From positions 1 to 7,212 of the forward strand of contig JAIRKN010000243.1 in NCBI GenBank assembly GCA_031260095.1: a stretch of DNA of 7,212 bases, given 5' to 3'. The stretch comes from Tannerella sp. (lineage in GTDB: Bacteria; Bacteroidota; Bacteroidia; Bacteroidales; Tannerellaceae). Both the position numbers and the translations under genes were made by a program. The notes below the pieces were generated by a model. The model saw only the letters and a list, made by a program, of their open reading frames with translations. It was not told the origin of the DNA and did not search any database. Of the stretch, positions 1 through 7,212 are shown piece after piece. Each line of letters begins with the position of its first letter. Within the stretch, counting starts at the first letter, position 1.

Positions 1-2604
1 TATATGTTCGCGCAATGTTTTGATTTTGCTTTCTGCGTCTGCCTGTTTTTTCCTTTCGTTGGCTACAATTTCCGGTTTTGCATTAGCTATAAACTTTTCA
101 TTGCCGAGCTTCTTCATAACTGAATTTAGAAATCCTTCAAGGTATCCGACCTCATCTTCCATCTTCTTCATCTCTTCTTCGACATCTATCGTCCCGTCAA
201 GTGGAATCGCATATTCCGTCGTACCCGCCATAAATGAGACAGCCGTTATACTCTTTTCCGCATTTACGATACTTTTGAGATTACACATTTTCATAATAAC
301 GGTATTATACGCATCCTTATGTTCTCCCGAAACAATATGAAGGACGAGGGGCTCTTTATTCGGAACATTACGTTCGAGACGGATCGAACGGATCGCCGCC
401 ACAAGCTGCCTGACCGTTTCAAAATCGGCAACCAGCCTGTCATTTTTATTTCCGGCATCCGGCATCCGGGCCACCATTATACTTTCGCCCGGCTTGCGTA
501 TTGAGATAGACTGCCAGACCTCTTCCGTAAGGAACGGCATGAAAGGATGAAGCATTAACATAAGTTTCTCAAAAAAGCCGAGTGTTGCTTCGTATGTAAG
601 AGTATCCACCGGTTGCCGGTATGCAGGCTTCACCATTTCCAGATACCAGGAAGAAAACTCATCCCAGAACAATTTATAAACCGTCATTAACGCTTCGGAT
701 ATACGGTATTTGGCAAACTCGTCGTCCATTCGGCCGATCGTAGCGCTCAACCGTGCGTTAAACCAATCAATGGCAATTTTTGCCGATCCGGGCTGCGGAA
801 CAGCGTCCGATACCTCCCAGCCTTTCACCAACCGGAGAGCATTCCATATCTTATTATTAAAATTCCGTCCCTGTTCGCAAAGCGCCTCATCGAACAGCAG
901 ATCATTCCCGGCAGGAGATGAAAGTAACATCCCCATACGGACTCCGTCCGCGCTGTATTTATCCATCAGTTCGATCGGATCAGGAGAGTTACCACGCGAT
1001 TTGGACATCTTTTCCCCCTTCTTATCGCGGACGATGCCGGTAAAATAGACATTGTAAAAACAGGGTTTATGACGATATTCAAATCCCGACATAATCATAC
1101 GCGCCACCCAGAAAAAGATAATTTCGGGCGCCGTTACCAGATCGTTTGTCGGATAATAATAGTTTATATCGTCATTGTCCGGCTCGTTTATTCCGTCAAA
1201 CACGGAAATAGGCCACAACCACGAAGAAAACCATGTATCCAAACAATCTTCATCCTGACGCAAATCGGAGGCCAACAGATCCGAATTACCCGACTTTTCA
1301 CGCGCAAGCAATACGGCTTCTTCCTCTGTTTCGGCTACCACATAACCGCCTCCCGGCAAATAATAAGCCGGTATACGATGCCCCCACCACAATTGCCGTG
1401 AGATGCACCAGTCTTTGATATTCTCCATCCAATGGCGGTATGTATTTTTGAACTTAGCCGGATAAAACCGGATCGTATCATCCATCACAGCCTCCAACGC
1501 CGGCCCGGCCAGGTCTTCCATTTTCAGGAACCACTGCATCGACTGTTTGGGTTCAATAGGCACGTCCGTCCTTTCCGAAAATCCGACTTTATTCGTATAG
1601 TCCTCTTCTTTTTCAAGAAGGCCGGCAACGGCCAGGTCTTTTACGATCTGCTCACGTACATCGAAACGATCCATGCCGATATAGATTTCTCCGGCTTTGC
1701 TGATCGTCCCGTCATCATTGAAAATATCAATACTCGGAAGATTATATTTTTTCCCCAGCATATAGTCATTCACATCATGTGCAGGCGTCACTTTCAGGCA
1801 ACCGGTTCCAAATTCCATATCTACATAATCGTCTTCAATTACCGGCACAACACGGTTGACAAGCGGAACAATCACTTTTTTCCCATGCAGATGTTTATTT
1901 TTAGGATCATTCGGATGGATACACAGGGCCGTATCTCCCATAATCGTTTCCGGCCGCGTCGTAGCCACAACGGCATATCCGGTTTCTCCTTCTACCTTAT
2001 ACTTCAGGTAATATAATTTGCCTTGTTGTTCCCGATAGATTACCTCCTCGTCCGAAAGCGCCGTAAGCGCCTTTGGATCCCAGTTGACCATACGGACGCC
2101 GCGGTAGATTTCCCCTTTTCTATATAAATCGACAAAGACTTTTAACACACTCCCGGAACGTGGCTCGTCCATTGTAAAGCAGGTCCGGTCCCAGTCGCAC
2201 GAAGCGCCCAGTTTCTTCAGTTGTTCAAGTATAATCCCTCCGTGTTTCCGTGTCCAGTCCCAGGCATGTTCCATAAATTCCTCACGTGTGAGGTCTGTTT
2301 TTTGTATCCCGTCCGACGCCAGTTTGGCCACCACTTTTGCTTCCGTGGCAATCGACGCGTGATCCGTGCCCGGCACCCAGCAGGCATTCTTCCCCAGCAT
2401 ACGTGCGCGACGAACCAAAATATCCTGAATGGTATTATTCAACATGTGCCCCATGTGCAATACGCCCGTGACATTAGGAGGAGGTATCACAATCGTATAT
2501 GGTTCACGATTGTCGGGTTCAGACCTGAACAACCCATGTTCCAACCAATACTGATACCACTTTCCTTCAACCTCAGAGGGGTCGTACTTAGATGCTAATT
2601 CCAT
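1..2604 (-). CDS. valS: Valyl-tRNA synthetase (class Ia), C-terminus cut by the window edge
   Basis: Cytoplasmic enzyme that activates valine with ATP and charges tRNA-Val. It also hydrolyses mischarged Thr-tRNA-Val. The frame is open from the ATG at 2604-2602 to base 1, giving 868 codons with no stop, so only a short C-terminal tail should be missing (the family is about 870-950 residues). Seen in order: the class I HIGH signature as HMGH at residues 50-53, preceded by PPPNVTG; the CP1 editing domain with TTRPET at 215-220 and TPAHDVND, where D277 matches the conserved editing aspartate; an ISRQLWWGH segment near residue 400; the KMSKS loop exactly as KMSKS at 532-536; an anticodon-binding helical domain from about 579; and a Lys/Glu-rich C-terminal coiled coil from about 800 to the edge, which binds the tRNA elbow in this family. 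The start is supported by the [17 protein letters not shown] opening and a promoter just upstream. There is no Shine-Dalgarno, only an A/T-rich leader. It is divergent from topA. The identification is secure. Confidence 0.97.
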   Translation of the reverse strand, partial: MELASKYDPSEVEGKWYQYWLEHGLFRSEPDNREPYTIVIPPPNVTGVLHMGHMLNNTIQDILVRRARMLGKNACWVPGTDHASIATEAKVVAKLASDGIQKTDLTREEFMEHAWDWTRKHGGIILEQLKKLGASCDWDRTCFTMDEPRSGSVLKVFVDLYRKGEIYRGVRMVNWDPKALTALSDEEVIYREQQGKLYYLKYKVEGETGYAVVATTRPETIMGDTALCIHPNDPKNKHLHGKKVIVPLVNRVVPVIEDDYVDMEFGTGCLKVTPAHDVNDYMLGKKYNLPSIDIFNDDGTISKAGEIYIGMDRFDVREQIVKDLAVAGLLEKEEDYTNKVGFSERTDVPIEPKQSMQWFLKMEDLAGPALEAVMDDTIRFYPAKFKNTYRHWMENIKDWCISRQLWWGHRIPAYYLPGGGYVVAETEEEAVLLAREKSGNSDLLASDLRQDEDCLDTWFSSWLWPISVFDGINEPDNDDINYYYPTNDLVTAPEIIFFWVARMIMSGFEYRHKPCFYNVYFTGIVRDKKGEKMSKSRGNSPDPIELMDKYSADGVRMGMLLSSPAGNDLLFDEALCEQGRNFNNKIWNALRLVKGWEVSDAVPQPGSAKIAIDWFNARLSATIGRMDDEFAKYRISEALMTVYKLFWDEFSSWYLEMVKPAYRQPVDTLTYEATLGFFEKLMLMLHPFMPFLTEEVWQSISIRKPGESIMVARMPDAGNKNDRLVADFETVRQLVAAIRSIRLERNVPNKEPLVLHIVSGEHKDAYNTVIMKMCNLKSIVNAEKSITAVSFMAGTTEYAIPLDGTIDVEEEMKKMEDEVGYLEGFLNSVMKKLGNEKFIANAKPEIVANERKKQADAESKIKTLREHI

Positions 2605-2638
2605 AATATTTTATAAACTATTAAATAAATTCACCGTG

Positions 2639-2669
2639 CAAAAGTAATAAATTTACGTCGAGAAGCAAC
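2639..2669 (-). promoter_or_regulatory. valS promoter, Bacteroidetes sigma-ABfr type
   Basis: Reading the minus strand, GTTG (2669-2666) is followed by a 19-base spacer and then TACTTTTG (2646-2639). This is a full match to the TAnnTTTG -7 box and a 3-of-4 match to the TTTG -33 box. Transcription should start a few bases further on, near 2634, leaving an A/T-rich leader of about 30 bases before the valS ATG. The match is seen in the sequence. The transcription start is inferred from the known geometry of these promoters. Confidence 0.75.
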
Positions 2670-2684
2670 AGTCTTTTCAGCAAA

Positions 2685-2715
2685 GTTGAAAAAATGAAGA
2701 TTTTTTGTATCTTTG
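2685..2715 (+). promoter_or_regulatory. topA promoter, Bacteroidetes sigma-ABfr type
   Basis: GTTG (2685-2688), a 19-base spacer and TATCTTTG (2708-2715) form a promoter with the same boxes and spacing as the divergent valS promoter. The two -33 boxes face away from each other with only 15 bases between them (2670-2684), so both polymerases could just fit back to back. The expected transcription start is near 2720. That lies upstream of the ATGs at 2730 and 2739 but downstream of the ATG at 2694, which therefore cannot be used from this promoter. Confidence 0.78.
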
Positions 2716-2738
2716 CCCCGTTTTTAAAAATGTTAAGT

Positions 2739-5084
2739 ATGCAAAAAAACCTCGTGATTGTTGAGTCACCCGCAAAAGCAAAAACTATTGAAAAGTTTCT
2801 GGGGAAAGACTATAAAGTGATGTCAAGTTACGGTCATATCCGTGATCTTAAAGCAAAAGAATTTAGTATCGACATTGAACATAATTATACTCCCGAATAT
2901 GTTGTTCCGGCCGATAAGAAAAAACTGGTTTCCGAACTGAAAAAAAAATCCGCTTCTGCCGATGAAATACTCCTCGCTTCCGATGAGGATCGTGAAGGAG
3001 AAGCCATCGCATGGCACCTTTTCGAGGTGCTCGACTTGAAACCCGATAATACCAAGCGTATCGTATTCCATGAGATTACAAAGAATGCCATTTTAGATGC
3101 GTTGGAAAATCCGAGGGATATTGATATCAATCTGGTAAACGCTCAACAGGCGCGCCGTGTCCTGGATCGCATTGTCGGGTTTGAGGTTTCCCCGATACTC
3201 TGGCGTAAAGTAAAACCCGCATTATCGGCCGGACGTGTACAATCGGTAGCGGTTCGCCTGATCGTAGAACGCGAGCGCGAAATAAACAATTTTGTATCCG
3301 AAGCATCCTATCGCGTGATAGCGACATTTCTGCTGCCCGACGGAACGACTTTACTGAATGCGAAACTAAATAAGCGGCTCAAAGATAAACAGGAAGCGTT
3401 GGCATTTTTAGAATCATGTAAAGATGCCGACTTCGTGATTGAGGATATAACGAAAAAACCGGTAAAAAAATCTCCGGCGCCCCCGTTTACCACCTCCACG
3501 CTCCAACAGGAAGCAGCCCGCAAACTCGGATTCTCCGTATCGCAAACGATGGTAGTTGCACAACGTCTGTACGAATCGGGATACATCACCTATATGCGTA
3601 CCGACTCCGTCAATCTGAGCAACTTGGCGCTGAACGCAAGCAAAGAAGCGATTGTCAGTTTTTACGGGGAAAATTATTATAAATTCCGCAAGTATCATAC
3701 AAAAAGTAAAGGTGCGCAGGAAGCGCACGAAGCGATCCGTCCGACTTATATGAGCGCGCCGGAGATCAGCGGAAATGCACAGGAAAGAAAGCTGTATGAC
3801 CTGATATTCAAACGTACTATCGCATGTCAAATGGCAGACGCCGAACTCGAACGTACAACGATCACGATTAACATAAGCAACTATCAGAATGAGAAATTTG
3901 TCGCTGTCGGCGAAATCATAACTTTCGACGGCTTCCTGCATGTTTACATAGAAAGTATTGACGAAGACACTGAAAACGAACATGAAAACCGACTCCTCCC
4001 GCCTGTAAATAAAGATGATGCGCTTTCGATGAAAGATATTACAGCAACCGAACGGTTCACACAACGTCCGCCCAGATATACGGAAGCCAGTCTTGTACAC
4101 CGCATGGAAGAATTAGGGATCGGACGGCCTTCTACATACGCTCCTACCATACAAACCATACAAAACCGGGAATATGTCATCCGGGGCGATATAGATGGAA
4201 CGGAACGCACTTACAATATCCTTACGCTTAAGAATGGAAAAATAGCAGATACGGACAAAACGGAAATAACCGGCGCGGATCACAATAAACTGACGCCTAC
4301 GGATATTGGTACGGTGGTGAACGATTTCCTGATAGAATATTTCCCAAATATCCTGGATTATAATTTTACGGCTAATGTGGAAAAGGAATTTGATACAATA
4401 GCGGAGGGAAAATTGGAGTGGACAAAGCTGATGAACCGGTTTTATAAAACTTTTCATCCGGCCGTAGAAGCGGCGGCAGCCGTAAAAACAGAACATAAAG
4501 TCGGAGAACGTGAATTAGGTACGGATCCTAAAAGCGGCAAACCGGTGTTCGTGAAAATAGGACGTTACGGGCCGATCGTCCAGATAGGACATCCCCATCC
4601 GGACGACAAAAGAAACAAACCGCAGTTCGCCTCCCTGATGAAAGGTCAGTCTATCGAAACGATCACCCTGGACGAAGCACTAAAACTCTTCGACCTGCCA
4701 CGTACGATCGGCGAATATGAAGGTGAAGATATGATTGCCGGCACAGGACGTTTCGGCCCCTTTATCCGGCATAACAGAGTATTCATTTCAATCCCCAAAA
4801 CTTCGAATCCGTTACATATCACACTGGAAGAAGCGATAAAACTGATCAATGAGAAACGTAAAAAAGAACAGGAACGCTTCATTAAAAAATTTAGAGAAGA
4901 CCCGGATTTAGAGATCTTAAACGGCAGGTACGGCCCCTACATCTCATATAAAGGAAATAACTACCGCATCCCGAAAGAAATGACGCCGTCTTCCCTGAAA
5001 TTCGAAGATTGCATGAGAATTATTGAAGATTCACCCGACAAACCGGCGAAGAAAAGATTCGCAAAAGGCAAAAAGAAAGAATAA
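2739..5084 (+). CDS. topA: DNA topoisomerase I (type IA), 781 aa
   Basis: Relaxes negative supercoils by cutting one strand through a 5'-phosphotyrosine link and passing the other strand through. Residue numbers are from the ATG at 2739. The N-terminal Toprim domain carries E9 (in VIVESPAKAK) and the metal-binding triad D82, D84 and E86 (SDEDREGE). The catalytic tyrosine is Y285 in YMRTDS, followed by R287. H330 and R334 lie in HEAIRPT, and GIGRPSTY starts at 460. The C-terminus has no CxxC zinc ribbons. It carries repeats with GRYGP at 608, GRFGP at 670 and GRYGP at 729, the zinc-free topoisomerase C-terminal repeat type, then a Lys-rich tail (KKRFAKGKKK). The frame extends upstream to an ATG at 2694, but that codon lies before the -7 box. 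The conserved sequence starts with MQKNLVIVES, so I chose 2739; the ATG at 2730 would add three residues. No clear Shine-Dalgarno is present. It is convergent with argS, 16 bases away. Confidence 0.97.
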   Translation: MQKNLVIVESPAKAKTIEKFLGKDYKVMSSYGHIRDLKAKEFSIDIEHNYTPEYVVPADKKKLVSELKKKSASADEILLASDEDREGEAIAWHLFEVLDLKPDNTKRIVFHEITKNAILDALENPRDIDINLVNAQQARRVLDRIVGFEVSPILWRKVKPALSAGRVQSVAVRLIVEREREINNFVSEASYRVIATFLLPDGTTLLNAKLNKRLKDKQEALAFLESCKDADFVIEDITKKPVKKSPAPPFTTSTLQQEAARKLGFSVSQTMVVAQRLYESGYITYMRTDSVNLSNLALNASKEAIVSFYGENYYKFRKYHTKSKGAQEAHEAIRPTYMSAPEISGNAQERKLYDLIFKRTIACQMADAELERTTITINISNYQNEKFVAVGEIITFDGFLHVYIESIDEDTENEHENRLLPPVNKDDALSMKDITATERFTQRPPRYTEASLVHRMEELGIGRPSTYAPTIQTIQNREYVIRGDIDGTERTYNILTLKNGKIADTDKTEITGADHNKLTPTDIGTVVNDFLIEYFPNILDYNFTANVEKEFDTIAEGKLEWTKLMNRFYKTFHPAVEAAAAVKTEHKVGERELGTDPKSGKPVFVKIGRYGPIVQIGHPHPDDKRNKPQFASLMKGQSIETITLDEALKLFDLPRTIGEYEGEDMIAGTGRFGPFIRHNRVFISIPKTSNPLHITLEEAIKLINEKRKKEQERFIKKFREDPDLEILNGRYGPYISYKGNNYRIPKEMTPSSLKFEDCMRIIEDSPDKPAKKRFAKGKKKE

Positions 5085-5112
5085 TTTACACAAAGGGTAT
5101 TCACATTCTTTC
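5075..5112. terminator. Weak candidate bidirectional terminator between topA and argS
   Basis: GAAAGAAT (5075-5082) and ATTCTTTC (5105-5112) are a perfect 8-bp inverted repeat with a 22-base loop, spanning the stop codons of both convergent genes. The stem is A/T-rich, the loop is long and no proper U tract follows, so this is a poor intrinsic terminator. It is listed because it is the only symmetric structure I see at this convergent junction, where transcription from both sides has to end. Confidence 0.2.
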
Positions 5113-6897
5113 AGGCATCTCTATTCCCAACAAAGACATACCCGAACGTATTACTTTTGATACGCTTTCCGACAGCCGGATACGTACACGTTTTATATTA
5201 TCATTCTCTTCGTGCAGGATGGAATAGTCATGATAAAACTGATTATACTCACGCGCAAGTTCGTATATATAATTAGCAATACATGCAGGACTGTACGTTT
5301 CGCCGGCTTCTTTTACGATGGACGGATACTCCGTCAACAACTGGATAAGCGCTTCTTCTTTCTCCGTAACAGGGATGTCCGGCGGTAAACTCCCGGAAGT
5401 CACGACGCCCGATTCTTCCGCCTTGCGCAATACGGAACGTATACGGGCGTATGTATATTGAATGAAAGAGCCTGTATTTCCGTTGAAATCGATCGATTCT
5501 TTCGGATTAAATGTCATATTCTTCCGGGGATCGACTTTCAGGATAAAATATTTTAATGAGCCAAGCCCGATGATTCGCACGATATTTCCAGCCTCTTCGC
5601 CGGTCAGACCGTCTAATTTCCCTAATTCGCCGGATATATCACGGGCGGTCGCAATCATCTCATCCATCAGATCATCCGCATCGACGACGGTGCCTTCACG
5701 ACTTTTCATCTTACCCTCAGGCAGTTCTACCATGCCATAAGAGAAATGAACAAGCCCCTTTCCAAATTCAAATCCCAGCTTATCCAGCAAAATAGAAAGC
5801 GCCTGGAAGTGGTAATTCTGCTCATTCCCGACCACGTAAATCATTTTATCGACCGGATAATCATCAAAACGTAACTTTGCCGTGCCTATATCCTGTGTCA
5901 TATATACGGAAGTGCCGTCCGAACGCAACAGCAGCTTCTCATCCAACCCCTCCGGCCTGAGATCCGCCCATACCGAGCCATCCGCACGCCGGTAAAAAAC
6001 ACCTTTATCCAGTCCTTCCAGCACTTTATCCCTGCCTTCGAGGTAGGTTTCCGATTCGTAATAAATTTTATCAAAATCAACCCCCAGGCGTTTATAAGTT
6101 TCATCAAAACCGGCATAAACCCAACTGTTCATCCTGCTCCAAAGCGCTCTGACCGCATCCTCTCCGGCCTCCCAGCGACGAAGCAACTCGCGGGCTTCCG
6201 TCATCAGAATCGACGCAGCCTCCGCTTCATTCCCGCTCAGACCGCCGGATTCCAACGTCTTCAACTCCTCTTTATAATGCTTATCGAACAGGACATAAAA
6301 TTCCCCGACAAGATGATCGCCCTTTTTCCCGGAAGATTCCGGCGTGACGCCATTCCCCCATTTCTGCCAGGCCAACATCGACTTGCAGATATGAATCCCG
6401 CGATCATTCACGATATTTGTTTTCACCACTTTAAATCCGTTCGCTTTCATAATCTCCGACAAACTGTATCCGAGCAGATTATTACGAATATGGCCTAAAT
6501 GGAGCGGCTTATTTGTATTGGGAGAAGAATATTCTATCATAACCAGAGGGGATTCATCCGTAGCCTCTTTATAACCGAAACGCGGCTGCCGGCAGATTTC
6601 ACTCAATGCTTCCAGCCAGCATGTTCCTTCGATCGTAATATTCAGAAAGCCCTTTATAACATTGAATCCGGCAACCATTCCCGGTTTATTCGCACGGAGA
6701 TATTCGCCCAGTTCCTGTGCCGTCTGCCCGGGCGATTTCCCGGACGCTTTCAAAAACGGAAACACAACGAGCGTCAAATGTCCCGCAAATTCTTTTTTCG
6801 TCCGCTGCAACACAATTTGCTCCGCAGCAATACCCTGACTATATAACTCATTAACCGCGGTCGCAACCGCCTCCGATAGATTCTGTACGATCGTCAT
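5101..6897 (-). CDS. argS: Arginyl-tRNA synthetase (class Ia), 598 aa
   Basis: Cytoplasmic enzyme that charges tRNA-Arg with arginine; this family needs bound tRNA to activate the amino acid. Residue numbers are from the ATG at 6897-6895. An N-terminal Add-1 domain that contacts the tRNA D-loop spans about 1-90 and includes KKEFAGHLTLVVFPFLK. The Rossmann catalytic core has the HIGH signature as HLGH at 133-136, within SSPNTNKPLHLGH. The second signature reads KMKSR at 396-400 (then EGTVV), a variant of KMSKS of the kind common in ArgRS. The DALR anticodon-binding domain starts near 480 (QYTYARIRSVLRKAE) and runs to the end (LLGIEMPERM). The length is normal for the family. The frame is open upstream to an ATG at 6963, but those 22 extra residues look non-conserved and that ATG lies upstream of the promoter, so 6897 is preferred. 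No Shine-Dalgarno is present, only an A/T-rich leader. The TGA stop is at 5103-5101. Confidence 0.97.
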   Translation of the reverse strand: MTIVQNLSEAVATAVNELYSQGIAAEQIVLQRTKKEFAGHLTLVVFPFLKASGKSPGQTAQELGEYLRANKPGMVAGFNVIKGFLNITIEGTCWLEALSEICRQPRFGYKEATDESPLVMIEYSSPNTNKPLHLGHIRNNLLGYSLSEIMKANGFKVVKTNIVNDRGIHICKSMLAWQKWGNGVTPESSGKKGDHLVGEFYVLFDKHYKEELKTLESGGLSGNEAEAASILMTEARELLRRWEAGEDAVRALWSRMNSWVYAGFDETYKRLGVDFDKIYYESETYLEGRDKVLEGLDKGVFYRRADGSVWADLRPEGLDEKLLLRSDGTSVYMTQDIGTAKLRFDDYPVDKMIYVVGNEQNYHFQALSILLDKLGFEFGKGLVHFSYGMVELPEGKMKSREGTVVDADDLMDEMIATARDISGELGKLDGLTGEEAGNIVRIIGLGSLKYFILKVDPRKNMTFNPKESIDFNGNTGSFIQYTYARIRSVLRKAEESGVVTSGSLPPDIPVTEKEEALIQLLTEYPSIVKEAGETYSPACIANYIYELAREYNQFYHDYSILHEENDNIKRVRIRLSESVSKVIRSGMSLLGIEMPERM

Positions 6898-6915
6898 ATA
6901 ATATAAAATTTCGGG

Positions 6916-6947
6916 CAAAATTAGATGAAAAACTTCATTTTTCCAAG
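6916..6947 (-). promoter_or_regulatory. argS promoter, Bacteroidetes sigma-ABfr type
   Basis: On the minus strand, CTTG (6947-6944), a 20-base spacer and TAATTTTG (6923-6916) give a full TAnnTTTG match and a 3-of-4 TTTG match. The expected transcription start is near 6911, leaving a leader of about 14 bases before the argS ATG at 6897. This supports that start over the upstream ATG at 6963. The first three bases of the -7 box are also the TAA stop of the small open frame upstream. Confidence 0.7.
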
Positions 6948-7109
6948 CGCATGAAATAAGCAACCGGTTATTTTACTTCCGCCGAAATTATAATGACTTG
7001 CTTTTCTTCGCCTCCGGACTCCCTGTTCCAATAAAGACGATGGGGCTTTTTGAGCATATAACGGACATGTAAATATGACTGCAATAATTATAGAAACTAT
7101 CCCTTTCAT
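6921..7109 (-). CDS. Small exported protein of unknown function, possibly frameshifted (62 aa as read)
   Basis: I do not recognise the family. Residues 1-20 look like a signal peptide: MKG, then a hydrophobic stretch (IVSIIIAVIFT), ending CPLYAQ, a cleavage-site style frequent in Bacteroidota secreted proteins. It has the only good Shine-Dalgarno in the window and starts one base after the stop of the upstream gene, so the two are probably co-transcribed. The part after the signal peptide is unconvincing: it contains RRRRK, has no visible domain, and its 3' end runs through the whole argS promoter. A one-base shift at the A5 run (plus-strand T5 at 7047-7051) would give a different tail of 26 residues, rich in charged residues with a VIIISAEVK end. 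That frame stops at 6968, before the promoter. The gene could be a real short peptide, a frameshifted one, or a decayed remnant. Confidence 0.4.
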   Translation of the reverse strand: MKGIVSIIIAVIFTCPLYAQKAPSSLLEQGVRRRRKASHYNFGGSKITGCLFHALGKMKFFI

Positions 7110-7110
7110 G

Positions 7111-7212
7111 TCAATCCTTTTTAATAAGTGTAATAAGCGGATTATTCTGTGAATCCATAAACGTTAGTTCATTGTTTGATATGTCAAATTTCACGACATT
7201 TCTGATGTGGTC
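7111..7212 (-). CDS. C-terminal end of an unidentified protein, possibly META/HslJ-like
   Basis: A minus-strand frame enters from the right edge and ends at the TGA at 7113-7111. It shows 33 residues, beginning DHIRNVVKFDIS and ending NPLITLIKKD. The pattern of a hydrophobic strand, then NNELTFMDSQNN, then a final hydrophobic strand resembles the end of META (HslJ-type) domains, which typically finish with something like 'L.L.D..G..L..F'. These are beta-rich, usually periplasmic or lipoprotein-associated domains. That likeness is an inference from a short fragment, and other small beta-sandwich or lipocalin-like proteins end the same way. That the fragment is coding is supported by the coding-like sequence and by the small ORF starting one base after its stop. 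The start, promoter and N-terminus lie outside the window. Confidence 0.5.
   Translation of the reverse strand, partial: DHIRNVVKFDISNNELTFMDSQNNPLITLIKKD
7115..7120 (-). promoter_or_regulatory. Ribosome binding site of the small exported ORF
   Basis: AAAGGA on the minus strand sits 5 bases before the ATG at 7109-7107. It lies inside the last codons of the upstream gene, which suggests translational coupling. The three large genes here have no such site, so it is the main support that the small ORF's start is real. Confidence 0.5.

Noticed and set aside
20..340. A plus-strand frame that looks like a hydrophobic secreted or membrane protein
   Set aside because: It is the complement of the Lys/Glu-rich coiled coil at the end of valS. 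Reverse-complemented Lys and Glu codons read as Phe, Leu and Ser, which mimics a membrane segment.
1432..2016. A 194-codon open frame on the plus strand
   Set aside because: It lies wholly antisense to valS within the editing and catalytic region. Its composition is rich in His, Arg, Phe and Ile, as expected from reading the complement of a coding strand, and it has no recognisable domain or promoter.
2605..2738. Possible riboswitch, T-box or leader peptide upstream of valS
   Set aside because: The leader after the predicted transcription start is only about 30 A/T-rich bases, too short for a T-box or attenuator, and no stem-loop or terminator is visible.
3414..4100. A 228-codon open frame on the minus strand
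   Set aside because: It is antisense to the topA core, including the catalytic tyrosine region. It has no ribosome binding site, promoter or domain, and its Cys/Arg/Phe-rich composition is typical of a shadow frame.
1..7212. Mobile elements, CRISPR arrays, tRNA or rRNA genes, toxin-antitoxin or defence genes
   Set aside because: Coding sequence and short promoters fill the window. I saw no terminal inverted repeats, no regularly spaced direct repeats, no cloverleaf in the small gaps and no transposase or integrase motif.

Overview
This window is a housekeeping segment of a bacterial chromosome. It almost certainly comes from the phylum Bacteroidota, most likely order Bacteroidales. Three lines of evidence point there. 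The encoded proteins read like Bacteroidales versions of ValRS, TopA and ArgRS. All three intergenic promoters fit the Bacteroidetes sigma-ABfr pattern (a -33 box related to TTTG, 19-20 bases, then TAnnTTTG). The three large genes also lack Shine-Dalgarno sequences and have A/T-rich leaders instead, as is usual in this phylum. I cannot fix the genus from sequence alone.

Layout, left to right. Positions 1-2604 (minus strand) hold valS, valyl-tRNA synthetase, which runs off the left edge with only its last few residues missing. Positions 2605-2738 are a divergent control region with two back-to-back promoters, one for valS (minus) and one for topA (plus). Positions 2739-5084 (plus) hold topA, DNA topoisomerase I, complete. 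After a 16-base gap comes argS, arginyl-tRNA synthetase, complete on the minus strand at 5101-6897 and convergent with topA. The argS promoter lies at about 6916-6947. To its right is a short minus-strand unit. One part is the last 33 codons of a gene that enters from the right edge, possibly a META/HslJ-like domain protein. The other, one base beyond that gene's stop codon, is a small open frame with a good ribosome binding site and a signal peptide. The body of that small frame is doubtful and may be frameshifted.

The genes share no dedicated pathway. valS and argS charge tRNA-Val and tRNA-Arg for translation, and topA removes negative supercoils. All are single-copy essential-type genes driven by their own promoters. 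I found no mobile element, CRISPR array, tRNA, rRNA, toxin-antitoxin pair or defence system, and nothing that amounts to a previously undescribed system. The points most worth a second look are the small secreted ORF next to argS, whose 3' end overlaps the argS promoter, and the start-site choices for topA and argS that the promoter positions force.
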